A stretch of 45,256 nt of DNA from Pelomonas sp. Root1217 (GCF_001425705.1 NZ_LMDC01000003.1:85428-130683); one strand, 5' to 3'. Positions 25,463-34,944 are shown, counted from the first letter of the stretch. Made by a program: numbers and translations. Notes: generated from the sequence alone by a model not told the origin.

Positions 25463-27991
25463 ATGCCTAGCCCAACCACCACATGGCTGGAAACCAAAGG
25501 CTGGAAGGCTTTCCCATTCCAACGCACCGTCTGGAAGGAAATGAAAGCCGGTCACTCCGGCCTTCTCCACGCCACCACCGGCTCCGGCAAGACCCTGGCC
25601 GTCTGGCTCGGCGCACTGCAAGCCTTTGGCAACAAGGAAGCGCCGCTGACCGTCATCTGGGTCACGCCGATGCGCGCGCTCAGCCACGACACCCTGCTGG
25701 CCCTGCAAGACGCCGCCACGACACTGGCGCCGAATTGGACGCTCGCCGCCCGCACCGGCGACACATCCACCAGCGAGCGCGCCTCGCAACAACGCCGCTG
25801 GCCCACCGGCCTCGTCACGACACCCGAGTCCCTCAGCCTGATGCTGTCCCGCGCCGACGCCCCGGACATGCTCAAGCGCGTGCGCCTCGTTGTCGTCGAT
25901 GAATGGCATGAACTGCTGGGCACCAAGCGCGGCGTGCAACTGCAGCTGGCGCTGGCGCGGCTGCGGCGCTGGAACCCGGCGCTGATGACCTGGGGGTTGT
26001 CGGCCACGCTGGCCAACCTGGACGAAGCGCGCGACGTGCTGGCGCCGGATGCCGTGCTGGTGCGTGGCGCCCAGGACAAGAAGATCGACATCGCGACACT
26101 GCTGCCCAAGCGCATCGAGCGCTTCGCCTGGGGCGGCCACATGGGCCTGACCATGCTGCCGGCTGTCGTCGAGCTGATCGACAAGGCGGCCAGCACCTTG
26201 GTGTTCACGAACACGCGCTCCCAAAGCGAGCGCTGGTTCCAGGCCTTGCTGGATGCGCGGCCGGACTGGGCCGGCGCGATCGCGCTGCATCACGGCTCCA
26301 TCGATGCCGAACTGCGCCGCTGGGTGGAGGCGGCCATGAAGGCCGGTCAGCTCAAGGCGGTGGTCTGTACCGCCAGCCTGGACCTGGGCGTGGACTTCCT
26401 GCCGGTGGACCAGGTGCTGCAGATCGGCTCGGCCAAGGGCGTCGCGCGACTGCTGCAGCGCGCCGGCCGCAGCGGCCATGCGCCAGGGCGGCGCTCCCGC
26501 GTGACCATGGTGCCGACGCACAGCCTGGAGATCGTCGAGGCCTCGGCACTGCGCGCGGCGGTGGAGGCCGGCCGCATCGAGCCGCGCCATGCGCCCGCAG
26601 CACCGCTGGACGTGCTGGTACAGCACCTCGTCACGGTCGCGCTGGGCGGTGGCTTCCGGCCAGACGAGCTGCTGGCCGAGGTGCGCACCGCGCCGAGCTA
26701 TCGACGTCTCAGCGACGAGGCCTGGCAATGGGCGCTGGCCTTTGTGCGCCACGGCGGCGAGAGCCTGCGCGCCTATCCCGACTTCCAGCGCGTGGTGCCC
26801 GACGACGAAGGGGTCTGGCGCGTGCCCGATGTGCGGCTGGCGCGGCGCCACCGCAGCAACATCGGCACCATCGTGTCGGACGCGATGATGAATGTGCAGT
26901 TCCTGACCGGCGGCCGCATTGCGACGGTGGAAGAAAGCTTCATCGCACGGCTCAAGCCGGGCGATGTGTTCCTGCTGGGCGGCCGTGCGCTGGAGCTGGT
27001 GCGTGTCGAGGGCCTGACCGCCTATGTGCGCGTGGGCAAGCCGGGCCGCGCGCTGCTGCCGCGTTGGAACGGCGGGCAGTTCCCGATCTCCGACACGCTG
27101 GCCGACGCGATGCTGGAGCGCTTCGACGAAGCCGCGCAGGGCCGCTACCTGGACAAGGAGATGCGCTTCGTCGCGCCGCTGCTGAAGCTGCAGGCCGAAT
27201 GGTCCGGCCTGCCCGGCTCGCAGCGACTGCTGGCCGAGGTACAGACATCGTCGGATGGGCATCACCTCTTCCTCTACCCGTTCGCGGGGCGCACGGTGCA
27301 CCTCGGGCTGGCCTGGTTGCTGGCCTGGCGCGTCGGGCGGGACACGCCGGCCACCTTCACCGTCGCCATCAACGAGTACGGCATGGAACTGCTCAGCGCC
27401 ACCGACGTGGACTGGACCTCCCGCCTGCCGGCGTTGCTCGCGGCGGTGGATCGTCAAACACTCCGCCAGGAGGTGCTGGCCAGCATCAACGCCAGCGAGC
27501 TGGCGCGACGGCGCTTCCGGCAAATTGCGCGCATCTCGGGGCTGATCTTCCAGAGCCATCCGGGCGAGGTGCGCAGCCAGCGCCAGTTGCAGGCGTCGAG
27601 CTCGTTGTACTTCGATGTATTTCGCCAGCACGACCCGGGCAACCGCCTGCTGCGCCAGGCCGAGGAGGAGCTGTTGTCGGCCGAGCTGGATGAGGACTCG
27701 CTGGCGCGCACGCTGGATCGGCTGGCCGCCATGCCGCTGGATTTGCAGCGTCCAAAGCGAACCTCGCCGCTGGCCTTTCCGCTGCTGGTGGAGATGCTGC
27801 GCGAACGGGTGACGACCGAGTCGCTGGCGCAGCGGCTGACACGCATGCTGGCGGAGCTGGAGGCGGCAGCGGGCGGTGGTGCGGCGCCACAGGACGTGGG
27901 AGAGAAGCTCGCCTTTGGACAGGAGAGTGACAAGGCCGCCAGAACCGCCAAAACCGCCAAGGGCGGTGGTGCGCGGCGGAGGCGTCGATGA
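25463..27991 (+). CDS. Ligase-associated DEXH-box helicase (Lhr-like)
   Basis: 842 residues from the ATG at 25463, chosen over an upstream TTG because [20 protein letters not shown] fits the family N-terminus and an AAGG lies about 10 nt upstream. Walker A is TTGSGKT with K43. Walker B is D146-E-W-H, the DEXH form. Motif VI is QRAGRSGH near residue 332. The C-terminal half contains the winged-helix and Lhr-core domains; the last ~40 residues are a Lys/Ala/Gly-rich tail ending in RRRR-like sequence. It unwinds nucleic acid with ATP and 3' to 5' polarity, as known for Lhr enzymes. The stop overlaps the pdeM start (ATGA). Confidence 0.95.
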   Translation: MPSPTTTWLETKGWKAFPFQRTVWKEMKAGHSGLLHATTGSGKTLAVWLGALQAFGNKEAPLTVIWVTPMRALSHDTLLALQDAATTLAPNWTLAARTGDTSTSERASQQRRWPTGLVTTPESLSLMLSRADAPDMLKRVRLVVVDEWHELLGTKRGVQLQLALARLRRWNPALMTWGLSATLANLDEARDVLAPDAVLVRGAQDKKIDIATLLPKRIERFAWGGHMGLTMLPAVVELIDKAASTLVFTNTRSQSERWFQALLDARPDWAGAIALHHGSIDAELRRWVEAAMKAGQLKAVVCTASLDLGVDFLPVDQVLQIGSAKGVARLLQRAGRSGHAPGRRSRVTMVPTHSLEIVEASALRAAVEAGRIEPRHAPAAPLDVLVQHLVTVALGGGFRPDELLAEVRTAPSYRRLSDEAWQWALAFVRHGGESLRAYPDFQRVVPDDEGVWRVPDVRLARRHRSNIGTIVSDAMMNVQFLTGGRIATVEESFIARLKPGDVFLLGGRALELVRVEGLTAYVRVGKPGRALLPRWNGGQFPISDTLADAMLERFDEAAQGRYLDKEMRFVAPLLKLQAEWSGLPGSQRLLAEVQTSSDGHHLFLYPFAGRTVHLGLAWLLAWRVGRDTPATFTVAINEYGMELLSATDVDWTSRLPALLAAVDRQTLRQEVLASINASELARRRFRQIARISGLIFQSHPGEVRSQRQLQASSSLYFDVFRQHDPGNRLLRQAEEELLSAELDEDSLARTLDRLAAMPLDLQRPKRTSPLAFPLLVEMLRERVTTESLAQRLTRMLAELEAAAGGGAAPQDVGEKLAFGQESDKAARTAKTAKGGGARRRRR

Positions 27992-28647
27992 GCTTGAGCA
28001 TCCAAGCCGCCGGCGAACTCCTTTGGCTGTTGCCGGAAGGTGCCGTCTGGTGGCCCGCCGCGCGCACCTTGTTCGCCGCCGACTTGCACCTGGGCAAGGG
28101 CGCGGCCTTCCGTGCGCAAGGGCAGGCGGTGCCCGCGGGCAGCAGCGCGCGGACGCTGGCACTGCTGGAAGTGCTCGCGGCAAGCCACGGCGCGAGGCGG
28201 CTCGTCGTGCTGGGGGATTTCTGGCACAGCGCCGAAGGGCTGACGCCGGCTCTGCTTGAGTCGGTCGACGGCTTTGCGCGAGGCGTGCCAACGGTGCTGG
28301 TACTCGGCAACCACGACCGGCGCATCCATCCGCCTGGGCTGCCATTAGAAGTTGTCAGCACGGCATTGTCGTTAGGGCCTTTGACAGCCGGGCACGAACC
28401 GCCACCGCCAGGGGCACCCGGCTTCACGCTCGCGGGGCACTGGCATCCGGCGGTCGTCATCGCCAGCCGCGCAGGCGACCGGCTGCGCCGCCCCTGCTTC
28501 GTGCACTACCCGCACGCCCTGGTGCTGCCTGCGTTTGGCGGCCTCACCGGCGCATTGACGCTGCGGCGCGCGGACCTCGCCCGCCACGGCGCGCAAGTCG
28601 CGGTGCTCGGCGCCGGCGAGCTTCACTGGCTGCCGCTGCGCCGCTGA
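27988..28647 (+). CDS. pdeM: Ligase-associated metallophosphoesterase PdeM
   Basis: 219 residues; ATG at 27988 overlapping the helicase stop. Calcineurin-like phosphoesterase motifs are complete: D32-L-H34 (ADLHLGK), GD77FWH, GNHD at 107-110, and a later GHWHP. It is the fourth member of the ligase-associated DNA damage response cluster, where PdeM is described as an endonuclease or phosphoesterase. It lies at the end of the plus-strand operon and converges on the small minus-strand gene with a 7-nt gap. No terminator hairpin with a T-tract is visible, so transcripts from both sides probably overlap. Confidence 0.92.
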   Translation: MSLSIQAAGELLWLLPEGAVWWPAARTLFAADLHLGKGAAFRAQGQAVPAGSSARTLALLEVLAASHGARRLVVLGDFWHSAEGLTPALLESVDGFARGVPTVLVLGNHDRRIHPPGLPLEVVSTALSLGPLTAGHEPPPPGAPGFTLAGHWHPAVVIASRAGDRLRRPCFVHYPHALVLPAFGGLTGALTLRRADLARHGAQVAVLGAGELHWLPLRR

Positions 28648-28654
28648 TTCAGCG

Positions 28655-28843
28655 TCAGATCTTGTGCTGAGGTGGGCCCTGGGGTGCTTCCCGCTCTGTG
28701 CCGTCTTTCTGGCGCGCCGGCGCCTTGGCCTGCTTGGTCAGCGTCTGCCCCTGGGTGGACTTGCTGGTGGCGAACTCGCCGGCGGTGTGCTTCACCGGAC
28801 CGGATTGGGCGTTGTGGCTGCGGCCGAGATGGGGCTTGCTCAT
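28655..28843 (-). CDS. Small hydrophilic protein of unknown function (62 aa)
   Basis: The ATG at 28843 is preceded by a good Shine-Dalgarno (GAGGA, 5 nt spacing), which is the main argument that it is real. It begins MSKPHLGRSHNAQ and is rich in Lys, Gln, Thr, Ser and Pro with no hydrophobic core, so it is probably disordered; no family recognised. It starts 8 nt after the stop of the PRC-barrel gene and should be cotranscribed with it. A GTG four codons upstream would extend it but sits badly relative to the ribosome site. Such proteins next to PRC-barrel genes may be stress-related, but nothing in the sequence proves that. Confidence 0.65.
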   Translation of the reverse strand: MSKPHLGRSHNAQSGPVKHTAGEFATSKSTQGQTLTKQAKAPARQKDGTEREAPQGPPQHKI

Positions 28844-28851
28844 GATCGTCC

Positions 28852-29196
28852 TCACTGCCAGTTGAAGCCGTAGTGGGTGTAGACGCTGCGACCGTAGTCC
28901 TCGGTGTAGGCCGGCGCGGCTTCCTTGGCGTACCGCGGCGCAGTGGTCAGCAGGTCGCGGTCTAGGTTGACGACATAGCCGTCTTTGCTGGTGTCGTACT
29001 TCAGCATGTCCCAGGGCAGCGGGTAGCGGTCGGTACCCACGCCAAGGAAGCCGCCGAACTCCAGCGCGGCGTAGCGCACATGACCGGTGCGTTTGTCGAT
29101 GACGAGGTCGTCGATGGCGCCGAGCTTGTCGCCGGCGAGGTCATAGACCGCGGTGCCCTCGACCTTGGCCGAGGAGATGGTGGGATGGAGGCTCAT
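28852..29196 (-). CDS. PRC-barrel domain protein (114 aa)
   Basis: The ATG at 29196 follows AGGAG by 9 nt; a longer open frame upstream is ignored for lack of such a site. Residues ~10-85 form a PRC-barrel: VEGTAVYDLAGDKLGAIDDLVID, then VRYAALEFGGFLGVG and YPLPWDML. The same fold occurs in photosynthetic reaction-centre H subunits and RimM. Stand-alone soluble copies like this one are common in proteobacteria and often stress-associated; the molecular role is unknown. The C-terminal ~30 residues are rich in Tyr and end in a Trp-Gln. It heads a two-gene unit with the 62-residue protein. Confidence 0.88.
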   Translation of the reverse strand: MSLHPTISSAKVEGTAVYDLAGDKLGAIDDLVIDKRTGHVRYAALEFGGFLGVGTDRYPLPWDMLKYDTSKDGYVVNLDRDLLTTAPRYAKEAAPAYTEDYGRSVYTHYGFNWQ

Positions 29197-29312
29197 GCGC
29201 GGGCTCCTGCGAAGTGAAAGCTGGCATTCCACTGTGCGCGCAGCGTCGCGGCGACATCGTCAGGCCGGGCGTGACTGGCGCGTAGGAGGAGGCCGACGTT
29301 GCAAGCGGCCAT

Positions 29313-29336
29313 GAAAAAGCCCGCACAAGGCGGGCT
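29313..29336 (-). terminator. Rho-independent terminator after rplQ
   Basis: On the minus strand, a 7-bp stem AGCCCGC/GCGGGCT with a 5-nt loop is followed directly by TTTTT (29314-29318). It lies 23 nt after the rplQ stop, closing the alpha operon. Confidence 0.93.
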
Positions 29337-29359
29337 CTGCAGATCAGCGCGGGCTGAGC

Positions 29360-29749
29360 TTATTCGACGGCTTCGCCAGCGGTCTCGCCTTCGGCGCGAT
29401 CCACCAGTTCAACGAAAGCCATGGGCGCGTTGTCGCCGACGCGGAAGCCCATCTTCAGGATGCGGGTGTAGCCGCCCGGGCGCGCGGCGAAGCGCGGGCC
29501 CAGCACGTTGAACAGCTTGCTGACGATGTCGCGGTCGCGCAGGCGGTCGAAAGCCAGGCGGCGGTTGGCCAGCGTGGGTTCCTTGGCGAGCGTGATGAGG
29601 GGCTCAACAACGCGGCGCAGTTCCTTGGCCTTGGGGACCGTGGTCTTGATAGCTTCGTGCTCGAGCAGCGAAACGCACATGTTGCGCAGCATGGCAGCGC
29701 GGTGGGCGCTGGTGCGGTTGAGTTTACGGAGGCCGTTACGGTGACGCAT
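29360..29749 (-). CDS. rplQ: 50S ribosomal protein L17
   Basis: 129 residues, the normal length plus a short acidic tail. Begins [20 protein letters not shown], the universal L17 N-terminus. ATG at 29749 has AAAGGA 8 nt upstream. L17 binds 23S rRNA near the exit-tunnel mouth. Last gene of the rpsD-rpoA-rplQ unit, followed by an intrinsic terminator. The C-terminal residues [11 protein letters not shown] are acidic, unusual against the basic core but seen in betaproteobacterial L17. A 150-nt gap separates it from rpoA and contains a hairpin (29810-29835). Confidence 0.98.
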   Translation of the reverse strand: MRHRNGLRKLNRTSAHRAAMLRNMCVSLLEHEAIKTTVPKAKELRRVVEPLITLAKEPTLANRRLAFDRLRDRDIVSKLFNVLGPRFAARPGGYTRILKMGFRVGDNAPMAFVELVDRAEGETAGEAVE

Positions 29750-29809
29750 GGTGCTATTCCTTTCACTTCGTTAATGCCCCCAGCCGGATCAGGTACTGGG
29801 GGGTGCACC

Positions 29810-29835
29810 GGGTGGCGTTGGTCAACGCGCCACCC
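29810..29835. other. Hairpin between rpoA and rplQ
   Basis: An 8-bp perfect inverted repeat, GGGTGGCG and CGCCACCC, encloses 10 nt. No T-tract follows on either strand, so it is not a standard terminator. It lies in the 151-nt rpoA-rplQ spacer and could be an RNA-processing or stability element. Confidence 0.5.
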
Positions 29836-29900
29836 ATCTTTCAAATACATGCCCTCGTGAAGGGCGGGCCGATGCATCCACCGGCCGGCAGCCGACTTGC

Positions 29901-30890
29901 TTAACGCTTGTCGAGGCCTTGCGGCGGCCAGTTTTCCAGGCGGGCGCCCAGAGTCAGACCGCGGGAAGCCAGCACTTCCTTGATTTCGTTGAGCGACTTG
30001 CGACCCAGGTTGGGGGTCTTCAGCAGCTCGGTCTCGGTGCGCTGGATCAGGTCGCCGATGTAGTAGATGTTTTCGGCTTTCAGGCAGTTGGCCGAACGCA
30101 CGGTCAGCTCGAGCTCGTCGACCGGGCGCAGCAGGATCGGGTCGAAGCTGCTGGAGCGCTGGGCCGGCTGGTCGAAGGCGTCGACCAGGTCGGTGCCCTG
30201 CAGCTGGGCGAACACGGCGAGCTGCTCAACCAGGATCTTGGCCGAGGCACGGATCGCTTCCTCCGGCGAGATGGCGCCGTTGGTTTCGATTTCCATGACC
30301 AGCTTGTCCAGGTCGGTACGCTGCTCGACGCGAGCGTTCTCGACGGCGTAGCTGACGCGCTTGACGGGCGAGAACGAGGCGTCGAGGACGATGCGGCCAA
30401 TGCTCTTGGTCGGCTCGTCGCCGAAGCGGCGCATCGTGCCCGGCACATAGCCACGGCCCTTCTCGACCTTGATCTGCATGTCCAGCTTGCCGCCTTGCGA
30501 CAGGTGGGCAATGACGTGCTCGGGATTGATGATCTCGACGTCGTGCGGAGTTTGGATGTCGGCAGCGGTGACGGGGCCTTCGCCTTCCTTGCGCAGGACA
30601 AGGGTCACTTCTTCACGGTTGTGCAGGCGGAAGACGACGCCCTTGAGGTTCAGCATGATGTGAACCACGTCCTCTTGCACGCCGTCAATGGCCGAGTACT
30701 CGTGGAGCACGCCGGCAATCGTCACTTCCGTCGGCGCATACCCCACCATCGACGAGAGCAGCACACGGCGCAGGGCGTTGCCCAGGGTGTGACCGTAGCC
30801 GCGTTCGAACGGCTCCAGGGTGACCTTGGCGCGATGACCGCCCAGGGGCTCCACGTTGATGGACTTGGGTTTGAGCAAGTTGGTTTGCAT
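29901..30890 (-). CDS. rpoA: RNA polymerase alpha subunit
   Basis: 329 residues, full length. The N-terminal dimerisation domain (1-235) contains [20 protein letters not shown]; the C-terminal domain (~250-329), which binds UP elements and activators, contains [17 protein letters not shown] and [17 protein letters not shown] at 30890, with only a weak GAAAGA ribosome site. It lies 149 nt downstream of rpsD, with a 12-bp hairpin between them. Present in two copies per polymerase, it starts holoenzyme assembly. No irregularity seen. Confidence 0.99.
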   Translation of the reverse strand: MQTNLLKPKSINVEPLGGHRAKVTLEPFERGYGHTLGNALRRVLLSSMVGYAPTEVTIAGVLHEYSAIDGVQEDVVHIMLNLKGVVFRLHNREEVTLVLRKEGEGPVTAADIQTPHDVEIINPEHVIAHLSQGGKLDMQIKVEKGRGYVPGTMRRFGDEPTKSIGRIVLDASFSPVKRVSYAVENARVEQRTDLDKLVMEIETNGAISPEEAIRASAKILVEQLAVFAQLQGTDLVDAFDQPAQRSSSFDPILLRPVDELELTVRSANCLKAENIYYIGDLIQRTETELLKTPNLGRKSLNEIKEVLASRGLTLGARLENWPPQGLDKR

Positions 30891-30996
30891 GAGGTCTTTC
30901 TTTCAATACCCTCGGTTCGTTACACCGATAAGGCTGAGGACCAGCCGGGTTGAGCCTTCGAAGGGCCCCGATGAGGCGGAAACCCGGACGAGGAAA

Positions 30997-31029
30997 CGCC
31001 GACCGCGCCCAAAGCAGGCGTGGTCGGCG
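30997..31029 (-). other. Hairpin between rpsD and rpoA
   Basis: Outer stem of 8 bp (CGCCGACC with GGTCGGCG), one mismatch, inner stem of 4 bp and a 7-nt loop. It begins 11 nt after the rpsD stop. On the minus strand only TTTCC follows, so it is at most a weak terminator or an RNA-processing site that could tune rpoA relative to rpsD. Confidence 0.6.
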
Positions 31030-31039
31030 GGGGAAATCA

Positions 31040-31663
31040 TTAACGCGAGTACAACTCGACGATCAGCGATTCGTTGATCTCGGCGCCGAACTCATCGCGG
31101 TCCGGAGCCTTCTTGAACACGCCTTCGAGCTTGGTGCCGTCGACGCTGACCCAGGCCGGCAGGCCGATGGAGTCGGCAAGCTTGAACGACTCGGTGACGC
31201 GCAGCTGCTTCTTGGCCTTGTCGCGCACGGCGACGGTGTCACCAGCCTTGACCAGGTAGGAAGCGATGTTGACGACTTCGCCGTTCACCGTGACACCCTT
31301 GTGCGAAACCAGCTGGCGGGCTTCTGCGCGGGTGGAGCCGAAGCCCATGCGGTAGACGACGTTGTCCAGGCGCGACTCCAGCAGTTGCAGCAGGTTCACG
31401 CCGGTCGAGCCCTTGCGGCGCTCGGCTTCGGCGAAGTAGCGGCGGAACTGGCGCTCCAGCACTCCGTACATGCGCTTGACCTTCTGCTTCTCGCGCAGCT
31501 GCAGACCGAAGTCGGAGGTGCGCTGGCCGGAGGTGCGGCCATGCTGGCCGGGCTTGCTGTCGAACTTGACCTTGTCGCTGATGGCGCGGCGGGCGCTCTT
31601 CAGGTAGAGGTCGGTGCCTTCACGGCGGGAAAGTTTGCCCTTGGGGCCGAGGTAACGTGCCAC
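31040..31663 (-). CDS. rpsD: 30S ribosomal protein S4 (GTG start)
   Basis: 207 residues, begins [16 protein letters not shown]. The start codon is GTG at 31663 with AAGGA 8 nt upstream. The S4 RNA-binding domain is at ~95-160 ([30 protein letters not shown]). It is a primary 16S binder that nucleates 30S assembly, and in Escherichia coli S4 is the translational repressor of the alpha operon. Here rpsD is preceded by a 233-nt gap with its own predicted promoter and a strong hairpin, so it may head an autoregulated rpsD-rpoA-rplQ unit. Confidence 0.99.
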   Translation of the reverse strand: MARYLGPKGKLSRREGTDLYLKSARRAISDKVKFDSKPGQHGRTSGQRTSDFGLQLREKQKVKRMYGVLERQFRRYFAEAERRKGSTGVNLLQLLESRLDNVVYRMGFGSTRAEARQLVSHKGVTVNGEVVNIASYLVKAGDTVAVRDKAKKQLRVTESFKLADSIGLPAWVSVDGTKLEGVFKKAPDRDEFGAEINESLIVELYSR

Positions 31664-31760
31664 TTTGCGTGTCCTTGTTCAATCTGACGCCGGGTCTCGA
31701 AAACCGAGTTGCCTGACGCGAGTCCAGCCGGTGTTTTTGTGGGCTTGGACGGTGGGCTTG

Positions 31761-31788
31761 TGAGTCGTCGCCGAATGGGATCGACTCA
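31761..31788 (-). other. Secondary hairpin in the rpsD leader
   Basis: 7-bp inverted repeat TGAGTCG/CGACTCA with a 14-nt loop, immediately 3' (on the transcript) of the larger 31796-31825 hairpin. It may be part of a folded leader RNA. Confidence 0.5.
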
Positions 31789-31795
31789 AGACTGA

Positions 31796-31825
31796 AGCCG
31801 GCGCGGCACAAAGTGCCCGCCGGCT
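31796..31825 (-). other. Strong hairpin at the predicted 5' end of the rpsD leader
   Basis: 13 base pairs with one bulged base and a 3-nt loop: AGCCGGCG and GGCAC pair with GTGCC and CGCCGGCT. It lies about 10 nt after the transcription start expected from the predicted promoter at 31841-31868. No T-run follows on the minus strand, so it is not a terminator for rpsK. Candidate autoregulatory or stabilising 5' structure. Confidence 0.7.
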
Positions 31826-31840
31826 CCGGGAAAACGCGCG

Positions 31841-31868
31841 ATTATCGCACCGCCATCCGAATCTGCAA
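31841..31868 (-). promoter_or_regulatory. Predicted sigma-70 promoter for rpsD-rpoA-rplQ
   Basis: On the minus strand, -35 TTGCAG, 16-nt spacer, -10 GATAAT with an extended TG one base before it (TGCGATAAT). It sits 28 nt after the rpsK stop. The start site would be near 31834, giving a leader of ~170 nt before the GTG of rpsD. Confidence 0.65.
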
Positions 31869-31896
31869 TATCCCTGTCACCTGGGGGTGAATGGGC

Positions 31897-32301
31897 TTAG
31901 ATACGGCGACGCTTCTGCGGACGGCAGCCGTTGTGCGGCACCGGCGTCACGTCAGAGATCGAGTTGATGCGGATGCCAAGAGCAGCCAGGGCACGCACCG
32001 AGGACTCGCGACCCGGGCCAGGGCCCTTGATCTTGACGTCGAGGTTCTTGATGCCTTGTTCCTGAGCCGCACGACCCGCCACTTCAGCCGCCACCTGGGC
32101 TGCGAAAGGCGTCGACTTGCGCGAGCCCTTGAAGCCTTGGCCACCCGACGAAGCCCAGGACAGGGCGCCGCCTTGACGGTCGGTGATGGTGATGATGGTG
32201 TTGTTGAACGAGGCGTGGACGTGCGCGATGCCGTCTGCAACGTTCTTGCGGACCTTCTTGCGAACCCGCTGGGCAGCCGAATTGTTGGGTGCTTTTGCCA
32301 T
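31897..32301 (-). CDS. rpsK: 30S ribosomal protein S11
   Basis: 134 residues. Conserved core [18 protein letters not shown] and [13 protein letters not shown]; ends [15 protein letters not shown] as usual. ATG at 32301 with a weak AAGAAG site. S11 lies on the 30S platform near the Shine-Dalgarno helix. It is the last gene before the rpsD promoter region, 26 nt after rpsM. Confidence 0.99.
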   Translation of the reverse strand: MAKAPNNSAAQRVRKKVRKNVADGIAHVHASFNNTIITITDRQGGALSWASSGGQGFKGSRKSTPFAAQVAAEVAGRAAQEQGIKNLDVKIKGPGPGRESSVRALAALGIRINSISDVTPVPHNGCRPQKRRRI

Positions 32302-32327
32302 GATGAGCTTCTTTCAGTTCGGGCAGC

Positions 32328-32693
32328 TTACTTCTTGCCGGTCGCAGCCGACTTGCGCGGACCCTTGCGGGTGCGGGCATTCGTACGGGTGCGTTGACCG
32401 CGCATCGGCAGGCCCCGGCGGTGACGGAAACCGCGGTAGCAGCCGAGGTCCATCAGACGCTTGATGTTGATGGACTGCTCACGGCGCAGGTCACCTTCGA
32501 TGGTCAGCTTGTTGACTTCGTCGCGGATCTTTTCGAGATCCCCGTCGGTCAGGTCCTTGACCTTCTTTTCGAACGGAATGCCGCAGTTCGTGCAGATCTG
32601 CTGGGCGGTCGTACGGCCAATGCCGTAGATCGAGGTCAGACCGATCTCAGTGTGCTTTTGCGGCGGAATGTTGATACCAGCAATACGTGCCAT
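32328..32693 (-). CDS. rpsM: 30S ribosomal protein S13
   Basis: 121 residues, begins [26 protein letters not shown]. The basic tail ([24 protein letters not shown]) reaches the tRNAs in the decoding centre. ATG at 32693 with GAGGA 5 nt upstream. S13 sits in the 30S head and forms intersubunit bridges. The 34-nt gap to rpmJ holds only the ribosome site, with no separate alpha-operon promoter visible, so spc and the first alpha genes read as one unit here. Confidence 0.99.
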   Translation of the reverse strand: MARIAGINIPPQKHTEIGLTSIYGIGRTTAQQICTNCGIPFEKKVKDLTDGDLEKIRDEVNKLTIEGDLRREQSINIKRLMDLGCYRGFRHRRGLPMRGQRTRTNARTRKGPRKSAATGKK

Positions 32694-32727
32694 GGTTGTC
32701 CTCTAGTCCTGTCGTGCGAGCTGGGGC

Positions 32728-32841
32728 TCAGCCCTGGCGCTGCTTGTGGCGCGGGTCGGTGCAGATCACACGCACCACGCCCTTGCGGCGGATGATCTTG
32801 CAATTGCGGCACATCTGCTTCACGGATGCCGAAACTTTCAT
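32728..32841 (-). CDS. rpmJ: 50S ribosomal protein L36 (zinc-type)
   Basis: 37 residues, beginning [20 protein letters not shown] and ending PRHKQRQG. Four zinc ligands are present: C11, C14, C27 and H32. ATG at 32841 with AAGGAG 6 nt upstream. It lies between infA and rpsM, the betaproteobacterial arrangement. It is the zinc-binding form, so a zinc-free paralogue elsewhere in the genome is possible. Confidence 0.97.
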   Translation of the reverse strand: MKVSASVKQMCRNCKIIRRKGVVRVICTDPRHKQRQG

Positions 32842-32899
32842 GGTCTGCTCCTTGGCCTAACTTCTTTTGCGCTCACACGCGTCCGGGGGTTCAAACAGC

Positions 32900-33118
32900 T
32901 CACTTCGCCCGGAACACGATGCGAGCACGACTCAAATCGTAGGGCGTCAGCTCTACGGTCACTTTGTCGCCGGGGAGGATACGGATGTAGTGCATCCGCA
33001 TCTTGCCGGAGATGTGACCGAGAACGACATGCCCGTTCTCCAACTTGACTCTGAACGTGGCGTTGGGGAGGTTCTCAAGAATCTCGCCCTGCATTTGAAT
33101 GACGTCGTCTTTCGCCAT
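32900..33118 (-). CDS. infA: Translation initiation factor IF-1
   Basis: 72 residues, a single OB fold ([20 protein letters not shown], then [22 protein letters not shown]). It binds the 30S A site during initiation. ATG at 33118. No recognisable Shine-Dalgarno lies upstream in the 58-nt gap after secY, which is odd for a highly expressed factor and may mean re-initiation or coupling. Many betaproteobacteria carry a second infA elsewhere; this one is the copy in the spc cluster. Confidence 0.98.
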   Translation of the reverse strand: MAKDDVIQMQGEILENLPNATFRVKLENGHVVLGHISGKMRMHYIRILPGDKVTVELTPYDLSRARIVFRAK

Positions 33119-33176
33119 GCCGTACGTTCAGGATTGTTGTTGGAATCAATCTTGGTTAACGATCAGCTCTACGCCC

Positions 33177-34484
33177 TCAGGGCTTGAAGCTGGCCTTCTT
33201 CAGCAGTGACTCGTACTGCTGACTCATGATGTAGCTCTGCACCTGGGCCCAGAAGTCCATCGTCACGACGACGATGATCAACAGGGAGGTGCCACCGAAG
33301 TAGAACGGCACGTTGTACTTCAGTGTCAGGAATTCGGGCAGCAAACAGACCAGGGTGATGTAGATCGCACCAGCCAGCGTGAGCCGCGAAAGAATCTTGT
33401 CGATGTGCTTGGCGGTCTGCTCACCCGGGCGGATACCCGGAATGAACGCGCCGCTCTTCTTCAGGTTGTCTGCGGTCTCACGGCTGTTGAACACCAGCGC
33501 CGTGTAGAAGAAGCAGAAGAACACGATGGCAGCCGAGTACAGCAGCACATAGATCGGCTGACCCGGGCTGACCATGCCGGCCAGGTCCTTCAGCCAGCGC
33601 AGGCCATCACCGGTTGCAAACCAGCTCACCACCGTTGTCGGCAGCAGGATGATCGACGAGGCGAAGATCGGCGGGATCACGCCCGACATGTTCAGCTTCA
33701 GCGGTAGGTGCGACGACTGGCCGCCGTAGACCTTGTTGCCGACCTGGCGCTTGGCATAGTTCACGAGGATCTTGCGCTGGCCACGTTCGACGAACACGAC
33801 GGCGAAGGTCACCAGCACGACCAGCGAGATCACGACCAGCGCCGAGCCGTAACCCATCGCGCCGGTACGCACCAGCTCGAACAGGCCACCGATCGCACCC
33901 GGCAGACCCGCGGCGATACCGCCGAAGATCAGGATCGAGATGCCATTGCCCAGGCCGCGCTCGGTGATTTGCTCACCCAGCCACATCAGGAACATCGTGC
34001 CGGCCACCAGGCTGGACACCGCCGTCAGACGGAAGCCGAAGCCAGGGTTCAGCACGAGGCCAGCAGAACCTTCCAGCGCCAGCGCGATCGACAGACTCTG
34101 GAACAGAGCCAGACCCAGCGTCGCATAACGCGTGTACTGGGTAATCTTGCGGCGCCCGGCTTCACCTTCCTTCTTCAGCTGCTCTAGCGTCGGCACGACG
34201 TAGGTCATCAACTGCAGAACGATGGACGCCGAGATGTAAGGCGTGATGCCCAACGCGAACACGGTGAAGCGCGACAGCGCGCCGCCCGAGAACATGTTGA
34301 ACAGGCTCAGGATGCCACCGGCCTGACCCTTGAAGAATTGGGCCAGCTGGTTCGGATCGATACCGGGCACGGGGATATGCGCCCCGATGCGGTAGACGAC
34401 CAGAGCCAGCAGCAGGAACACAAGCCGGCGACGCAGGTCGCCGAACTTGCCGCTCTTGGCCAGCTGATTCGCGTTGGTAGCCAC
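33177..34484 (-). CDS. secY: Protein translocase subunit SecY (GTG start)
   Basis: 435 residues with ten membrane helices. Begins [20 protein letters not shown]; the start codon is GTG at 34484 with AAGGA ~12 nt upstream. The plug and pore region [22 protein letters not shown] and the ribosome-contacting loop [20 protein letters not shown] are intact. It forms the SecYEG channel in the inner membrane for export and insertion of most proteins, including the signal peptide of the TpsA exoprotein in this window. It is located after rplO as in the standard spc operon, and followed by infA. Confidence 0.99.
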   Translation of the reverse strand: MATNANQLAKSGKFGDLRRRLVFLLLALVVYRIGAHIPVPGIDPNQLAQFFKGQAGGILSLFNMFSGGALSRFTVFALGITPYISASIVLQLMTYVVPTLEQLKKEGEAGRRKITQYTRYATLGLALFQSLSIALALEGSAGLVLNPGFGFRLTAVSSLVAGTMFLMWLGEQITERGLGNGISILIFGGIAAGLPGAIGGLFELVRTGAMGYGSALVVISLVVLVTFAVVFVERGQRKILVNYAKRQVGNKVYGGQSSHLPLKLNMSGVIPPIFASSIILLPTTVVSWFATGDGLRWLKDLAGMVSPGQPIYVLLYSAAIVFFCFFYTALVFNSRETADNLKKSGAFIPGIRPGEQTAKHIDKILSRLTLAGAIYITLVCLLPEFLTLKYNVPFYFGGTSLLIIVVVTMDFWAQVQSYIMSQQYESLLKKASFKP

Positions 34485-34512
34485 GCTGAGTCAGTTCCTT
34501 GTGCGCTGGAAA

Positions 34513-34944
34513 TTAAGCGACCGAGCCGCCAGCCGCCTCGATGGCCGCCTTGGCGCCCTTCGTGACGTTCACGCCCTTGAGCGTGACCTTGCGCTCGATG
34601 GCGCCAGACAGGATGACCTTGACCGACTTGGCCAGCTGCGGCACCAGGCCGACAGCCTTCAGCGTCGACACGTCGATCTCTTCGCCGGCCAGACCTTGCA
34701 GGTCCGACAGGTTGATCTCGACGCTGTACTTCAGCGTCAGCGACTTGAAGCCACGCTTGGGCAGGCGACGCTGCAGCGGCATCTGGCCGCCTTCGAAGCC
34801 GACTTTGTGGTAGCCACCAGCGCGGGACTTCTGGCCCTTGTGGCCGCGACCTGCAGTCTTGCCCAGGCCCGAGCCGATGCCGCGGCCGACACGGCGCTTG
34901 GCATGCTTGGCGCCCTCTGCGGGCTTGATCGTGTTGAGTTCCAT
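34513..34944 (-). CDS. rplO: 50S ribosomal protein L15
   Basis: 143 residues. Gly-rich N-terminus [24 protein letters not shown], which threads into 23S rRNA, then a globular C-terminal domain. ATG at 34944 with GAGGA 7 nt upstream. It ends 28 nt before the GTG of secY. No anomaly. Confidence 0.99.
   Translation of the reverse strand: MELNTIKPAEGAKHAKRRVGRGIGSGLGKTAGRGHKGQKSRAGGYHKVGFEGGQMPLQRRLPKRGFKSLTLKYSVEINLSDLQGLAGEEIDVSTLKAVGLVPQLAKSVKVILSGAIERKVTLKGVNVTKGAKAAIEAAGGSVA

Noticed and set aside
25151..28345. About 1060-codon minus-strand open frame opposite the helicase and pdeM genes
   Set aside because: The helicase has all motifs and coupled starts on the plus strand; the antisense frame has no recognisable domain and is a GC-driven shadow.
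28645..28660. Bidirectional terminator between pdeM and the 62-residue gene
   Set aside because: Only 7 nt separate the stops and no hairpin is present.
31620..31811. 63-codon minus-strand frame between rpsK and rpsD
   Set aside because: Overlaps the rpsD start and the leader hairpins; no homology or ribosome site.
31796..31825. Intrinsic terminator for rpsK
   Set aside because: Strong stem but no T-tract on the minus strand, and it lies downstream of a good promoter for rpsD.
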